A stretch of 64,000 nt of DNA, from positions 2,898,175 to 2,962,174 of the forward strand of contig NZ_CP036425.1 in the NCBI RefSeq assembly GCF_007747445.1. Reading direction: 5' to 3'. Below the pieces are notes generated by a model. The model was not told the origin of the DNA, did no database searches, and was given only the letters and a program-made list of their open reading frames with translations. A program made the translations under genes and the position numbers. Below are positions 17,876 through 27,700 of the stretch, piece after piece; position 1 is the first letter of the stretch, and every line of letters begins with the position of its first letter. The stretch comes from Poriferisphaera corsica (GTDB lineage Bacteria > Planctomycetota > Phycisphaerae > Phycisphaerales > Phycisphaeraceae).

Positions 17876-18796
17876 CTAATCACTGGATTGATCTTCTTGT
17901 TTGTTATCGGGATGAGCGGCGGGGTTGCCATCTGTATCTTTATCGAATCCTGAGCGAATGGAATCAAGGTCTTGTTCGTCAGCAATTCCCTTAATAAAAC
18001 GTTGAACGAGTTCGTTGTCGGATTTTCGGAACTGTTCTGGGGTTCCATCGCAGACGATTGAGCCGTTGTAGAGTAGAAGCATTCTGTCGGCGACTTTATT
18101 CGCAGACTGCATGTCGTGGGTGACAACGATGGAGGAAATACCGAGTTCTTTGTTGAGTGCGATAATGAGTTCGTTGATGACGTCTGCGCGGATGGGGTCG
18201 AGGCCGGTGGTGGGTTCGTCGTAGAGGATGAGTTCGGGTTCGAGAACGACGGCGCGAGCAAGGGCAACGCGTTTACGCTGTCCGCCTGAGAGTTGAGCGG
18301 GCATTTTCTGTTCGAGACCCGAGAGGCCGACTTGCTTGAGGACTTGCGCGACACGTGCATTTTGTTGCGGTTTGGTGAGGGTGGTGTGTTCAACGAGGGG
18401 AAATGCGATGTTCTGCCCGACGTTCATGGAGTCGAAGAGGGCGCCCATCTGGAAGAGGAAGCCAATCTTTTTGCGCATTTCGACGAGCTGTTGTTCGTTG
18501 GCGTGATCTACGCGGACATCGTTGAAGAAAACTTCGCCCTGATCGGGCCTGAGGAGGCCGACGATGTGCTTGAGCATGACGGACTTGCCGGTGCCTGATG
18601 GGCCGAGGATGACGGTGGTTTTGCCGCGTTCGAATTCGAGGTTGATTCGATGGAGAACGCGGAGTGGGCCGAAGCGTTTTGAGACGCCGTGAAGGCGCGC
18701 GACATGTGTATCACTGTTATGTGTGATAGCAGGTGGTTTGCTGAGGGGGTGTTGTGATCCCGCCCCTTGGTTGGGTGGTGTGGGGTTATCGGTCAA
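17876..18796 (-). CDS. ABC transporter ATP-binding protein, MlaF type
   Basis: This is the ATPase of a probable MCE-linked lipid transporter. The 306-residue protein has about 30 disordered N-terminal residues. Walker A is GPSGTGKS (65-72), the Q-loop is FLFQMGALFDSMNVGQN, the signature is LSGGQRKRVALARA and Walker B is LILYDEPTTGLDP; the H-loop is VVTHDMQ. The phrase GALFDSM is diagnostic for the MlaF/Ttg2A group. The acidic C-terminal tail (residues 280-306) is not conserved in the family. It is followed by the MlaD-like gene and preceded, 3 bases away, by the DegT aminotransferase gene, so all three may be co-transcribed. Confidence 0.9.
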   Translation of the reverse strand: MTDNPTPPNQGAGSQHPLSKPPAITHNSDTHVARLHGVSKRFGPLRVLHRINLEFERGKTTVILGPSGTGKSVMLKHIVGLLRPDQGEVFFNDVRVDHANEQQLVEMRKKIGFLFQMGALFDSMNVGQNIAFPLVEHTTLTKPQQNARVAQVLKQVGLSGLEQKMPAQLSGGQRKRVALARAVVLEPELILYDEPTTGLDPIRADVINELIIALNKELGISSIVVTHDMQSANKVADRMLLLYNGSIVCDGTPEQFRKSDNELVQRFIKGIADEQDLDSIRSGFDKDTDGNPAAHPDNKQEDQSSD

Positions 18797-18799
18797 ACG

Positions 18800-19912
18800 T
18801 TACTCCGAGAGGAAGAAGTCTTTGATGCAGGCGATGACTTCGTCCTGTTGTTGTCGGGTCAATTCGGGGTAAACGGGGAGGCTAAGCACTTCGGTGGCTG
18901 CTTGTTCTGAGTTCGGCACAGAGCCGGGGTTGTACTTGAGATATTCGAAGCAAGGTTCGGTATGGAGTGGGTATGGGTAGTAGACACGAGCGCCGATGCC
19001 GTTGGCGTTGAGGTGGTTGAGGAGTGCATCGCGGGCGCCGCCGTGGACACGGATGGTGTATTGATTGAAGACGTGCTTGCGGTACTCGTATTCATGAGGG
19101 GTAGCGACAGCGATGTCTTCCAGATGGCGGTTGTAGCGGTGCGCGTGCATGATGCGTTTATTGGTCCATGCGTCGAGCTGGTCGAGCTTGATGGAGAGGA
19201 TGGCGGCTTGAATAGCATCGATGCGGAAGTTGCCACCGATGTTGATGTATTTGTATTCGCCGTCCATGCCGTGGTTGCGTAGTTGGCGGAGCTTTGCGGC
19301 GAGGTCGTCGTCATTAGTGACAATGGCGCCGGCGTCGCCCATGCATGAAAGATTTTTAGATGGGTAGAAGGAGAGGCAGCCGCAGTCACCAAGGGTGCAG
19401 GCCATTTTATCGGTGTACAAGGCGCCGATGGATTGGGCGGCGTCTTCGACGACTTTGAGGTTATGTTTTTTGGCGATGTCCATGATGGGGCCCATGTTGG
19501 CGGGGAGGCCGAAGAGATGGACGGGCATGATGGCTTTGGTTTTGTGAGTAATTGCGGCCTCGATGTTCTGATGCTCGAGGTTGAAAGTTTTGGGGTCGAT
19601 GTCGATGAAGACAGGGACGGCGCCGAGGCGGGCGATGGAGCCAGCAGTGGCGAAGAATGTGAAGGGTGTGGTGATGACTTCGTCGCCGGGCTGGATGCCG
19701 AGAGCCATGAGCGAGAGGAGGAGTGCGTCGGTGCCAGAGGAGACGCCGATGGCGTGTTTGGCGTTGTGGTAGCTGGCGAGTTTTTGCTCAAACTCTTCGA
19801 CGTACTGTCCGAGAATGAATTTGCCGGATCGCATGACTTCGAGAACTTTGTCGTCGATTTGAGGGCGAAGTGCGTCGTGCTGTTGGGAGAGGTCGAGCAG
19901 AGGTACTGGCAT
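18800..19912 (-). CDS. DegT/DnrJ/EryC1-family PLP aminotransferase
   Basis: This is a sugar aminotransferase, probably acting on a nucleotide-linked keto sugar for polysaccharide or glycan synthesis. From the chosen start it has 370 residues. It has SSGTDALLLSLMALGI (58-73) for cofactor phosphate contact, VVEDAAQSIGA (D157, Q160) and the Schiff-base lysine K186 in SFYPSKNLS. NHGMDGEYKYINIGGNFR and the C-terminal LSLPVYPEL are also family hallmarks. The frame is open upstream to 20113. In-frame ATGs at 19948 and 19933 are alternatives; MPVPLLDLSQQ matches the family N-terminus, so 19912 was chosen, without an SD to prove it. It abuts the mlaF-like gene. Confidence 0.85.
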   Translation of the reverse strand: MPVPLLDLSQQHDALRPQIDDKVLEVMRSGKFILGQYVEEFEQKLASYHNAKHAIGVSSGTDALLLSLMALGIQPGDEVITTPFTFFATAGSIARLGAVPVFIDIDPKTFNLEHQNIEAAITHKTKAIMPVHLFGLPANMGPIMDIAKKHNLKVVEDAAQSIGALYTDKMACTLGDCGCLSFYPSKNLSCMGDAGAIVTNDDDLAAKLRQLRNHGMDGEYKYINIGGNFRIDAIQAAILSIKLDQLDAWTNKRIMHAHRYNRHLEDIAVATPHEYEYRKHVFNQYTIRVHGGARDALLNHLNANGIGARVYYPYPLHTEPCFEYLKYNPGSVPNSEQAATEVLSLPVYPELTRQQQDEVIACIKDFFLSE

Positions 19913-20291
19913 GATTGGCACCAAATGATTCATGTCGCCGGGGTGCATGTTTTGGGGGAGTGGCACCGGGGCTGGGGTTGATAAAGTCAGGGAGCGGGCG
20001 TCGTGGCGGTGCTCCGAGGAAAATGATACAGCAAAGGGGGATGGGTTGCTGGGCGATTGCGTAAAAAAATGGTTGTTTTTGGGGGTGTGAGGTCGGTTTT
20101 GCCTGAGAGGCATGGTGTGGATTGAGAGTGTATGGAGGTATTATCGGTTGGCTGGGGGTGTGGGGTATGAAAAAGCGTAAAGGAGGCTGTGTGGATAGAG
20201 AAGCGGGGTTACAATGGAGTGAATTATGAGGCAATGGATGCTTCATGGCGGGTGGACGCGCTGAATGCTTGAAGGATGAACAGGAAACGGT
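19913..20291. other. Region between divergent aminotransferase and zinc-ribbon genes
   Basis: No gene or clear motif is seen apart from possible alternative aminotransferase starts. It should contain the two divergent promoters, but I cannot place them confidently. The sequence is G-rich on the plus strand from about 20050. Confidence 0.3.
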
Positions 20292-21188
20292 ATGTACGAT
20301 CTAAATATTCCGGACGATGAACGAGGGGATGTTCTGAGTGAGCGAAAGCAGGCGGCGCCGGCTCATGAGGGGAAGTGCCCGGCTTGTAATCAGAAAATCG
20401 GGGACGGAGCTGTGCTCTGTATCAAATGTGGTTTTAATCTTACTGAGGGGAAGCGGTTGGAAACCGCGGTGGTGGATGAGGCAGATGCGGAAGCTGCGAA
20501 GGACAAACAGAAACAAGAGAAAACAAATGTCGTGCGGCTGACGGAGGCGGATGCTCTGATTGAGAAGGGGAATCGGGCGGCACTGGCACAGGGACGGGAT
20601 ATTACGAAAAAGAAGGCGGGAGATGAGGCGATGAGAGTGGGGGCGGATGCGGAACACCGGATGAAGGAATATGTCATCCCGGGCGTGAGTATGGTGGTGA
20701 TGCTGCTAATTTTGGGGGCGCTCACGCCAATTGGGTGGGATGCGAGCGGGACAGTGAACGCGATTTCGGATGCAACGGGTTGGGATTTGCCGGTGATGAT
20801 GGGGTACGGTGTGGCGTACCTGTTGAAAGCTGTTTTTTGGGTGGGCTGGTATATCGCGTTATGGGTGGGGTTGATTGTTTTGAATGCACTTTTAAGCGTG
20901 GGTATTGGCTCGATTGGTTCTGCGATCATTAAGATTGGCGCATTAGCGAGTGGGGTGATGCTGATGAGTGCGGTGTATGGGAGTGTCATGCATTTGCTGA
21001 CGGGTGGGTTAGCGGGAGCTGGTGGGATCGGGATGGTGGTCCATATAGCGTGTATTTTGAGTTTGTTTTACGTGTTGTGTTATCAGTTTTTTGAGATGGA
21101 GGGGAAGGAGCCGTTGTATTACTTCATCATATCGGTGGGATTGCCACTGATTGTGATTTCGCTGATTGGCATGTTTTTAGCTATGTAG
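20292..21188 (+). CDS. Zinc-ribbon multi-pass membrane protein (paralogue 1)
   Basis: The function is unknown. The 298-residue protein has a short N-terminal tail (MYDLNIPDDERG) and a zinc ribbon with C29, C32, C43 and C46 (KCPACNQKIGDG, LCIKCGFNLTEG). A charged, Glu/Lys-rich linker spans about 55-125. Four or five hydrophobic segments lie at about 132-152, 170-200, 205-230, 240-262 and 275-297. The next gene encodes a paralogue with the same layout and the same MYDLN start, which supports both start choices. Ribbons of this kind fused to membrane domains are common in planctomycetes. Confidence 0.72.
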   Translation: MYDLNIPDDERGDVLSERKQAAPAHEGKCPACNQKIGDGAVLCIKCGFNLTEGKRLETAVVDEADAEAAKDKQKQEKTNVVRLTEADALIEKGNRAALAQGRDITKKKAGDEAMRVGADAEHRMKEYVIPGVSMVVMLLILGALTPIGWDASGTVNAISDATGWDLPVMMGYGVAYLLKAVFWVGWYIALWVGLIVLNALLSVGIGSIGSAIIKIGALASGVMLMSAVYGSVMHLLTGGLAGAGGIGMVVHIACILSLFYVLCYQFFEMEGKEPLYYFIISVGLPLIVISLIGMFLAM

Positions 21189-21269
21189 CTGTGATGGTAT
21201 GATGGTGAGTTGAATTGGGAGGAGACGAACGGGCAAAATTTAGGGCAATGTTTTCGGGATGAATTGGGC

Positions 21270-22151
21270 ATGTATGATTTAAATGAATCGGGCGATGAAC
21301 GTGCAGTCAAAAAGGAACGTGCGGTTAAGGTGCGTCGGAAGAGCAAGGCTTTGGTGTGTCCATCCTGTAATGCGGAGGTCGGAGCGAAGGCTGTGATCTG
21401 CTTGAATTGCGGGCTGAATCTGTCCAAAGGAAAGTTTGTACAAACGGCTGTCGATAAGGGAGTCGTTTCGACTGTCGCGAGAGATGGTGGCAAGCATAAA
21501 CGAGCGGGGGAAGTTGTGCAGACACATATTCCGGTGGCGAGGAAGATTCGGGATGATGCGAAATTAGAGTTTAAACATGATTGGGCTGAGCCGGGGATTG
21601 TGATGGGCGTGAGCTTAGCATTGCTGTTCATCGCGATGATGGTGACAGGCGCGGAGGGGAGCGCGACAGTGTTTGCGAATGGGATGAGCCGATGGTTGGC
21701 AGGGCCGGTGATGACGGGCGAGCGAATCGTCTTAGCGCTGATTAGTGTGCCGATGATGTTTGTGGCATTGTCGGTATCGAACCTGATTTTCGGAGTATCG
21801 ATGGGGAAGATGGCGGCGGTGCCGTTGAAGCTGATGTCGATGTCGTTGGCGGTGCTGGCAGTGGTGAGTGTGATTGATGGTGGGGTGTATGTGCTGACGA
21901 GCATTTTACCGGGAGTCGGGTCTTTACTCGCACTATTGGGCGTGTTTATTATTCCGATCGTGATCCTGATCGTGCTGACGGTTTTTACGGCTTTGGCAGA
22001 TCATTATTTCGAGATGGATTATATTTCGAGCACTGTTTTTTACTTATTGGGTGTCGTGTTACCTGCGGTGGCGTTAATCGTAATTGCTGGACTGATTATT
22101 GGCGAAAAGATTACGGAGTATGACGTGCGTCTTGGTGGGATGTGGGGGTAA
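21270..22151 (+). CDS. Zinc-ribbon multi-pass membrane protein (paralogue 2)
   Basis: This 293-residue paralogue of the preceding gene starts MYDLNESGDERA. Its zinc ribbon has C30, C33, C44 and C47 (VCPSCNAEVGAK, ICLNCGLNLSKG), and about five hydrophobic segments begin near residue 113. An upstream TTG in the same frame (21210) would add 20 residues, but alignment with the first copy places the start at the ATG at 21270. It lies 81 bases after its neighbour, so the pair is likely one transcript. The membrane domains are diverged, so this is an old duplication. The function is unknown. Confidence 0.72.
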   Translation: MYDLNESGDERAVKKERAVKVRRKSKALVCPSCNAEVGAKAVICLNCGLNLSKGKFVQTAVDKGVVSTVARDGGKHKRAGEVVQTHIPVARKIRDDAKLEFKHDWAEPGIVMGVSLALLFIAMMVTGAEGSATVFANGMSRWLAGPVMTGERIVLALISVPMMFVALSVSNLIFGVSMGKMAAVPLKLMSMSLAVLAVVSVIDGGVYVLTSILPGVGSLLALLGVFIIPIVILIVLTVFTALADHYFEMDYISSTVFYLLGVVLPAVALIVIAGLIIGEKITEYDVRLGGMWG

Positions 22152-22225
22152 GAATAGTGATCGTGAGGGAAAAGATACCAGCTTGGGATGTGGATGTTTG
22201 TAGGTGAATTTAAGTTGGCTGTAAA

Positions 22226-22255
22226 ACACCCCGCCACCGGCGGTGGCGGGCTTGT
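22226..22255 (-). repeat. Dispersed palindromic repeat, copy 3
   Basis: CCCGCCACCG (22230-22239), G, then the exact complement CGGTGGCGGG (22241-22250), with ACACC on the left and CTTG on the right. The reverse complement matches copy 2 at all but a few bases. It lies between the convergent zinc-ribbon and aldo/keto reductase genes. Confidence 0.75.
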
Positions 22256-22296
22256 AGTAGTTGATATTGAATGTGTGGCTAGAAAGACGTTTTGAC

Positions 22297-23544
22297 CTAG
22301 TCGGATTCGGAGAGGCGTTTGACTTCTTCGCCGGCGAGCAGGTCGATGGCTTCGTTGACCATATCGTAGATGACGGAAGCGTCGGGGTGATTGGGTAGTG
22401 CGGCAGTGAGTTGTTCGGGCGTGATTGAATCGAGAATTTCTTGGGGTTTACCGCCGGGGAACCAGTGACCAGCATTGCCGAGTAGGTTGAATCTCATTTT
22501 TGCGTAGTCGGTCAGGTTCCAGCCGAGTGTGAGGTTGCGTAGCCAGAGAATGACTTCGAGATTCAGGCCAAAGGTCTGATCGAGGTCTGGTAGGAATTGA
22601 GTATGGTATTCAGGGTTGCGACAGGCGGTATTGGTTTCGAGGGCATCGTAAAGGCGTTCGATGATGGATGGAATGAGGTCGTTGGATTTATCTAACAGTT
22701 TGATAGAGTCGACATGGATATCGTAATCCGTAGGCTTTGATGCGCCGCAAGAGAGGGTGTGTACTTCAGGTCGAGAGAGGCAGAAGAGGTTGTTGAAAGC
22801 CATGGGATGAAGTGGGCCGGTGAGGTTGGTGAAGGATGGGGGCGCGTTGTAGAGTTGACCGCCCTTATCGTTGGGCGAGATGATGAAAACGCCCATGTCG
22901 CGCTGAGTCGCTGCTTGGATGGCGGGCCAATTGCGTTGAAAGATGAAATACCAGTGGAGGTTGACGTAGTCGAAGCCGCCGTGTTGATCGTTGTGGTTAA
23001 TGGCTTTGAGGATAATGTCGAGAGGGCCGTGTGTTGAAAAGCCGACGTGTTTGACGAGGCCTTTGGCTTGCAGGGTGCGAATTGCGTCGAGGCAACCACC
23101 GGGTCGGACGGATTGTTGTAGTGTTTGGTCGTCGTTGATGCCGTGGATTGAGAGAAGCTCGACGTGAGAGAGGTTGAGACGCTCGAGAGATTCGTCGAAG
23201 TGTTGTAAGAATTCAGCAGGGTCGTCGGTGGGGGCAAGTTTGGTTTGAACGATGAGTTCTTCTCGTGGGAGTTGTGGGAGGATGACGCCGAGTTGCCGTT
23301 CGGAGGGGCCGTATCCGCGTGCCGTTTCGATGTGGTTGATGCCGAGTTCGAGTGAACGAATGATGGTGTTGTTGAGGTTGGTCTGGCCTTCAGATGGTAC
23401 ATCAGAGAGCGGTTTGTCGGTCCATCCATCCTGGTAACGCATGCCTCCGGTTGAGAAGATGGGCATCATGATGTTTGTTTTGCCGAAGCGGCGGCGGATC
23501 ATGCCTTTAGAATCGGTCAACTGATGGGATGCGGATGTGGGCAT
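22297..23544 (-). CDS. Aldo/keto reductase family protein
   Basis: This is a NADPH-dependent (beta/alpha)8-barrel oxidoreductase of unknown substrate. The 415 residues are longer than a simple AKR (about 320). The barrel motifs are FGKTNIMMPIFSTGGMR (start), GINHIETARGYGPSERQLG (about 68-86, containing the catalytic Tyr), QTKLAP (catalytic Lys) and LLSIHGIND (catalytic His). The usual Asp of the DTAxxYG motif is Glu here. The C-terminal 100 residues form a helical extension like that of COG1453-type reductases, but I do not see their 4Fe-4S cysteine cluster. ACGGAG 6 bases before the ATG supports the start. Confidence 0.83.
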   Translation of the reverse strand: MPTSASHQLTDSKGMIRRRFGKTNIMMPIFSTGGMRYQDGWTDKPLSDVPSEGQTNLNNTIIRSLELGINHIETARGYGPSERQLGVILPQLPREELIVQTKLAPTDDPAEFLQHFDESLERLNLSHVELLSIHGINDDQTLQQSVRPGGCLDAIRTLQAKGLVKHVGFSTHGPLDIILKAINHNDQHGGFDYVNLHWYFIFQRNWPAIQAATQRDMGVFIISPNDKGGQLYNAPPSFTNLTGPLHPMAFNNLFCLSRPEVHTLSCGASKPTDYDIHVDSIKLLDKSNDLIPSIIERLYDALETNTACRNPEYHTQFLPDLDQTFGLNLEVILWLRNLTLGWNLTDYAKMRFNLLGNAGHWFPGGKPQEILDSITPEQLTAALPNHPDASVIYDMVNEAIDLLAGEEVKRLSESD

Positions 23545-23603
23545 AGCGAACTCCGTGAATGTATAAGTTTGAGGTTGTATTGTAGCGTAGGTTGGCGTGC
23601 ATG

Positions 23604-23638
23604 AGAAAAGCCGCTCATGGATAAAACGTGAGCGGCTT
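23604..23638 (-). terminator. Terminator of the dehydrogenase gene (sequence lies between two minus-strand genes)
   Basis: AAGCCGCTCA (23608-23617) pairs with TGAGCGGCTT (23629-23638). Read on the minus strand it ends in TTTTCTC. It lies 30 bases past the stop of the gene at 23668-24714. Confidence 0.85.
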
Positions 23639-23667
23639 CAGAATTATTTCGAATGCTTTAATGCGTT

Positions 23668-24714
23668 CTATGGCACGATGACGAGCTTGCCGATGTGCTG
23701 GCCTTTGTGCATTTGGATGTGAGCGTTCTGAATATCTTCGAGTTTGTATTCTGCGTCAACGTGTTGCTTGTATGAACCGTCGGCGAAGCCATCGAGGATT
23801 TCATTACAGCCGCGTCTCCAGACGTCTTCGCCTGCGTACATGAGTTCGCCGAGCACCCAGCCGGTGATGGAGGCGAATTTACGGATGAGTGGTGTGACGT
23901 CGACGGTATCGGGAGCACCGAGGAGGCCGTAGACGTAGACGACACCGAACTGAGCGAGGCATTTAATTTCGGTGTTGAGGTATGAGCCTGATGCGACGGG
24001 GTCGAAGAAAACGTTGACGCCTTTACTTTCGGTGAGCTGGCGCATTTCTTTATGCCATGGGAGCATGGTGCGGTTGCCGTCAGTGTCCTTATCGTGTGTT
24101 AGAACGATGTGATCATAATGAGCGGTAGACATGTTTTTGAGTGTGTCGATTTTATCTTGTGAGGTGGTGAGGCCAATGGTTTTGCAGCCGAATTTTTTGG
24201 CGATTTGTGCGGCGGCGAGTGCGACGGATGATGAGGCAGCGGGGATGGCGATGATGTCGCCGGCTTTAATGCCATGCTTCCAAACAAGACAGCCCCAAGC
24301 GGTGAGGTATGGAAGCCAAAGTGCGCCGAGCTGGTTGTCGGGGATGGTATCGGGGGCCGGCAGGACTTTGGATTCTGGTACGCAGTAGTATTGCTTGTAT
24401 GTGCCGCCGAAACCGCCAGCAGCTGCACGTGGGGCGTCGGGTGTGATGACAACGCGAGTACCTTCTGAGAGGGTGGTATTGGGGCCAGCCTTTTCGATGA
24501 TGCCGCCGCCTTCGATGCCGGGGGTAAACGGAGGCTCGCCAGAGGCAATTTTGTAGAAGCCTTTACGAGCGAGGAGGTCGGCGTGGTTCATGCCGATGGA
24601 AGTGAGTTTCACGAGGACCTGGCCCTCGGCGGGTGTAGGGATTTCGGTGTCCTTGATGAGGAGGTTTTCAGGGCCACCGAACTGCTCGACAATGATTTGT
24701 TTTTGGGTACTCAT
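23668..24714 (-). CDS. Medium-chain dehydrogenase, zinc-independent (quinone reductase-like)
   Basis: The 348-residue oxidoreductase has an N-terminal GroES-like domain (MSTQKQIIVEQFGGPENLLI; GMNHADLLARKGFY; PGIEGGGIIEKAG). In the Rossmann part, the usual glycine-rich AxxGGVG is replaced by AIPAASSSVALAAAQIAK, so cofactor contacts may differ. NVFFDPVASGSYL and VYVYGLLG follow the family. No zinc-ligand set is present. It has its own terminator and no operon partner. The start ATG is family-typical. This is a second member in the window beside the one at 4198-5181; the two are not close to each other in sequence. Confidence 0.84.
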   Translation of the reverse strand: MSTQKQIIVEQFGGPENLLIKDTEIPTPAEGQVLVKLTSIGMNHADLLARKGFYKIASGEPPFTPGIEGGGIIEKAGPNTTLSEGTRVVITPDAPRAAAGGFGGTYKQYYCVPESKVLPAPDTIPDNQLGALWLPYLTAWGCLVWKHGIKAGDIIAIPAASSSVALAAAQIAKKFGCKTIGLTTSQDKIDTLKNMSTAHYDHIVLTHDKDTDGNRTMLPWHKEMRQLTESKGVNVFFDPVASGSYLNTEIKCLAQFGVVYVYGLLGAPDTVDVTPLIRKFASITGWVLGELMYAGEDVWRRGCNEILDGFADGSYKQHVDAEYKLEDIQNAHIQMHKGQHIGKLVIVP

Positions 24715-24759
24715 GAAGGCATTTTAGCGGTGTGAGGGTGTGGTGTCATTTCATGTGTG

Positions 24760-27700
24760 TTAACGGAATATGTCGAGTAGGTCATTTACGGGGTTAGAGC
24801 GTTGATCACGATTACGTGGTTGCTCTTGCGGGGATTGTTGTGGTTGCTGATCGGAACTTGCGTTGGAGGATGACTCGTAATTTTTGGCGAGAGCGATTGC
24901 GGGGGGTGGGGGGTTCCATGCTTTTAGGCCTGCCTTGCGAAGTTTATCTTCGTTCATGTTTTGGCCGATGCCGCCGATCAAGCCTCCAAGGGTACGGCCG
25001 AGGTCACCAGTGTTCTCGGCGATGGCTTTGGTGCCGGTGGTTCCGACGATGTTGAGATAAAGAAAATTCCAGTCGATGTTTGGGTTGTTGATAGAGCCAG
25101 AGATTGGGACGTTGTAGACCTGATCGGCGTTGAAGGACTGGGAGAGGAGTGGGGATTGGGCGATGAAGGAAGCGCCCATAATGCCCATAAATGCGTTGAG
25201 GCGTTGATTGTTGAGATTGGCGCGGACCTGGAAGCCAACGGCAAGGTCTTCAGAGGTCATCCAGACTTGTGAAGGTTCAACGAGGCCGTTGTTGATGGTG
25301 ATGTCCATTGGTGTGAAGGTTGCGGTATAGGATTGGGCTTCGTTACGTTGGCTGGTAAGACCGATACCGAGTCGGCCGATGACGTTGCCCATACCTTGCA
25401 TGAGCCAACCTTGTCGTTTCATTTGAATGGCGCCAAGGTCGAGTGTGCCATCCATGTTGAGGGTCTGGGTTTGAAAATTGGTGAGCGGTAAGGCGAAACG
25501 TTCTTTCTTGACGAGCAGACGGATGGGGCGTTCGGAGTTGATCGCATCTGCAAGGACGGGCTGGGCTTTGGCGAGAAGCGTGGAGAATGTTTGTGGGGTG
25601 GGTTTGAGTTGAGCGTCGAAATCCTGACGGAGGGTGAGGATGTAATCGCGGGTGACGTGAACATAAGCAGGAACATCGAGGGTTTGCGAATCGATTTTCA
25701 GGTCGATATTACCGGGGAAGTCGCCGGTGAGTGTGAGATTGGCGGTAGAACCAACGAGGGCGATGAGCGAACCATTGTAACGACCCAGTTGATCTAACAG
25801 ATCAATAGGCATACTCTGGATTTGGCTGTCGAAATTGAGGTTAAGGTTTTCGGTATTAATCTTGCCTTGCGAATCGACAACATTTGTGAGTGTGGTTTTT
25901 GAACGGATTTTGCCGGTGGATGATTTTTTGTTTGCGGATTGCTGGAGGATGTCGGCTGTTATATTGAGAGTTGTTGGTTGTGTTAGGTCTTGCGCGTCAG
26001 CTGTTGCGGCGAGGTTACGGATAAAGAATTGCGTGTCGGAACCACGTTGAACGGCAAACTCTGTTGAGGTGAGATTTGCTTTAAGTTTGGTTTGTTTCGG
26101 GTTCATGGAGAGAGGGAGAGAGCCGTCGGTGAGATTGAGGGTCAGTGTTGTGGGCTTGAGTAAATTGAGACGGTTGGCGGGGTTGGTATTTTTGTTTTGT
26201 GCAGCGGTGTAGGCGGCATAGGTTTGCGGGGTGAGGGTAAATTTGATGTTGGAGTTAGATTTAATGTCGATAATTTGTTGATTATCGACCGTATCGAGTT
26301 GGCCGTCGATATCGGCAGTGAGATTTGGAGAAGTAACGGAAGTGTTGAGAGTGAAGCGCTTATTGAGGTCACCCTCGGCGGTGATGGTGATATTGTCGAT
26401 TGATGGGCCGATGAGTGTGGCCATACTATTACTAGCGCCAATTAGACTATCAAAGATTGCGGGTGGGATGTCTTTGAGTGTGATCGTTGATTTGTGGAAG
26501 GCAGGTGTTTGCCACTTTTCACCCGGGAAATAAGTGTGAATATTACCCGTGATTGATGCGGATTGTTGCTGATTTTGGAGTTTAGCCGCAAGCTGAATGG
26601 GGATATCTTTATCGCCAAGATTGGTATTAGGGTGGATATAGATGGTTGAGTTTTGAAGATTGAGGTTTTGATAATTGCCTTGCACAAATGAAAGGTTATC
26701 GAGTCGGAGGGTGAGGCCGGTAGTGATGTCGTTGGGGGTGATGGATTGAGATTGGGTATCAATCTTGAATTGTTCAACGCTGAGAATAAGGTTTGCTGGC
26801 GAAGCTAGTTTGTAGTCATCGCTATTTAGGGCTGCTGCGAGAAGATTGGGTTGTATGCGGTAGTTGACGATGGTGTCTTGCGTGAGCTGGATATTATTGG
26901 GTGAAACAACAGCGTCCATGGTTGCGTTGCCGTGCGCGGTGGTGAGTTGAAGATTGAGCATACCTTCTTGTTTTTGACCGCTGTAATTAGCGATCAGGGC
27001 TGAATCGATGGTCGCTCCGAGGGCTTGCATATAGAGATCAGAAGAATTGAGAAGATCATCGAGGATTGCAGCAAGTGGGAATTGATTGACAGCTAGTTTC
27101 ACGTCACTGGTGTACTGATTGGTCGCGAAAGTGTTGTCTGGTGCGAGCCAATCATTGATGTTGGCAGTGAGATTAATTTCGCCACGGTTTTTATTAAGCA
27201 TCGCAACGGAATTGAGATTGGCGGCGAGTGATGTGGCGAGGTGATCGGATTGAAGCGTCGCAACTGTACGGCGAAGATCTATTTCACCGACATTTGGTGT
27301 ATGGAGCATGATCTGTGAGATGTCGAGTTTGAGATCGGTCTGAGCGTTTTGCAGGTTAGGTTTGCTATTCACGATGGGGAGATTGAGCTTATCAAGAGCA
27401 AGTGTGATCGTGAAGGGTTTTTCAAGTGTTGAATTGTTTTGGCCGGTTTGATCACGGGTGATGATTCGCCAAGCTTCTGGGGTGATGTCGAGAGTGAGTT
27501 GTGCTGGCGTGGCATTGGTGATGGAACTGCCGTTGCTTGCGATATCGGCAGAAGCATTGATGTGCTGTGATTGGGTGTTGAGTTTGATTGCCATATTGTC
27601 GAGATTGCCGTTTGCGGTCAGCGAGGAATTGAGCGTCGGGCCGATGAGAGCGATGAGTTTACCTTGCTGATTGGCCATACGATCGATTGCATCAATAGGC

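Noticed and set aside
18859-19791. 310-codon minus-strand frame
   Set aside because: Out-of-frame shadow of the DegT aminotransferase gene with Ser/Thr/Pro-rich content.
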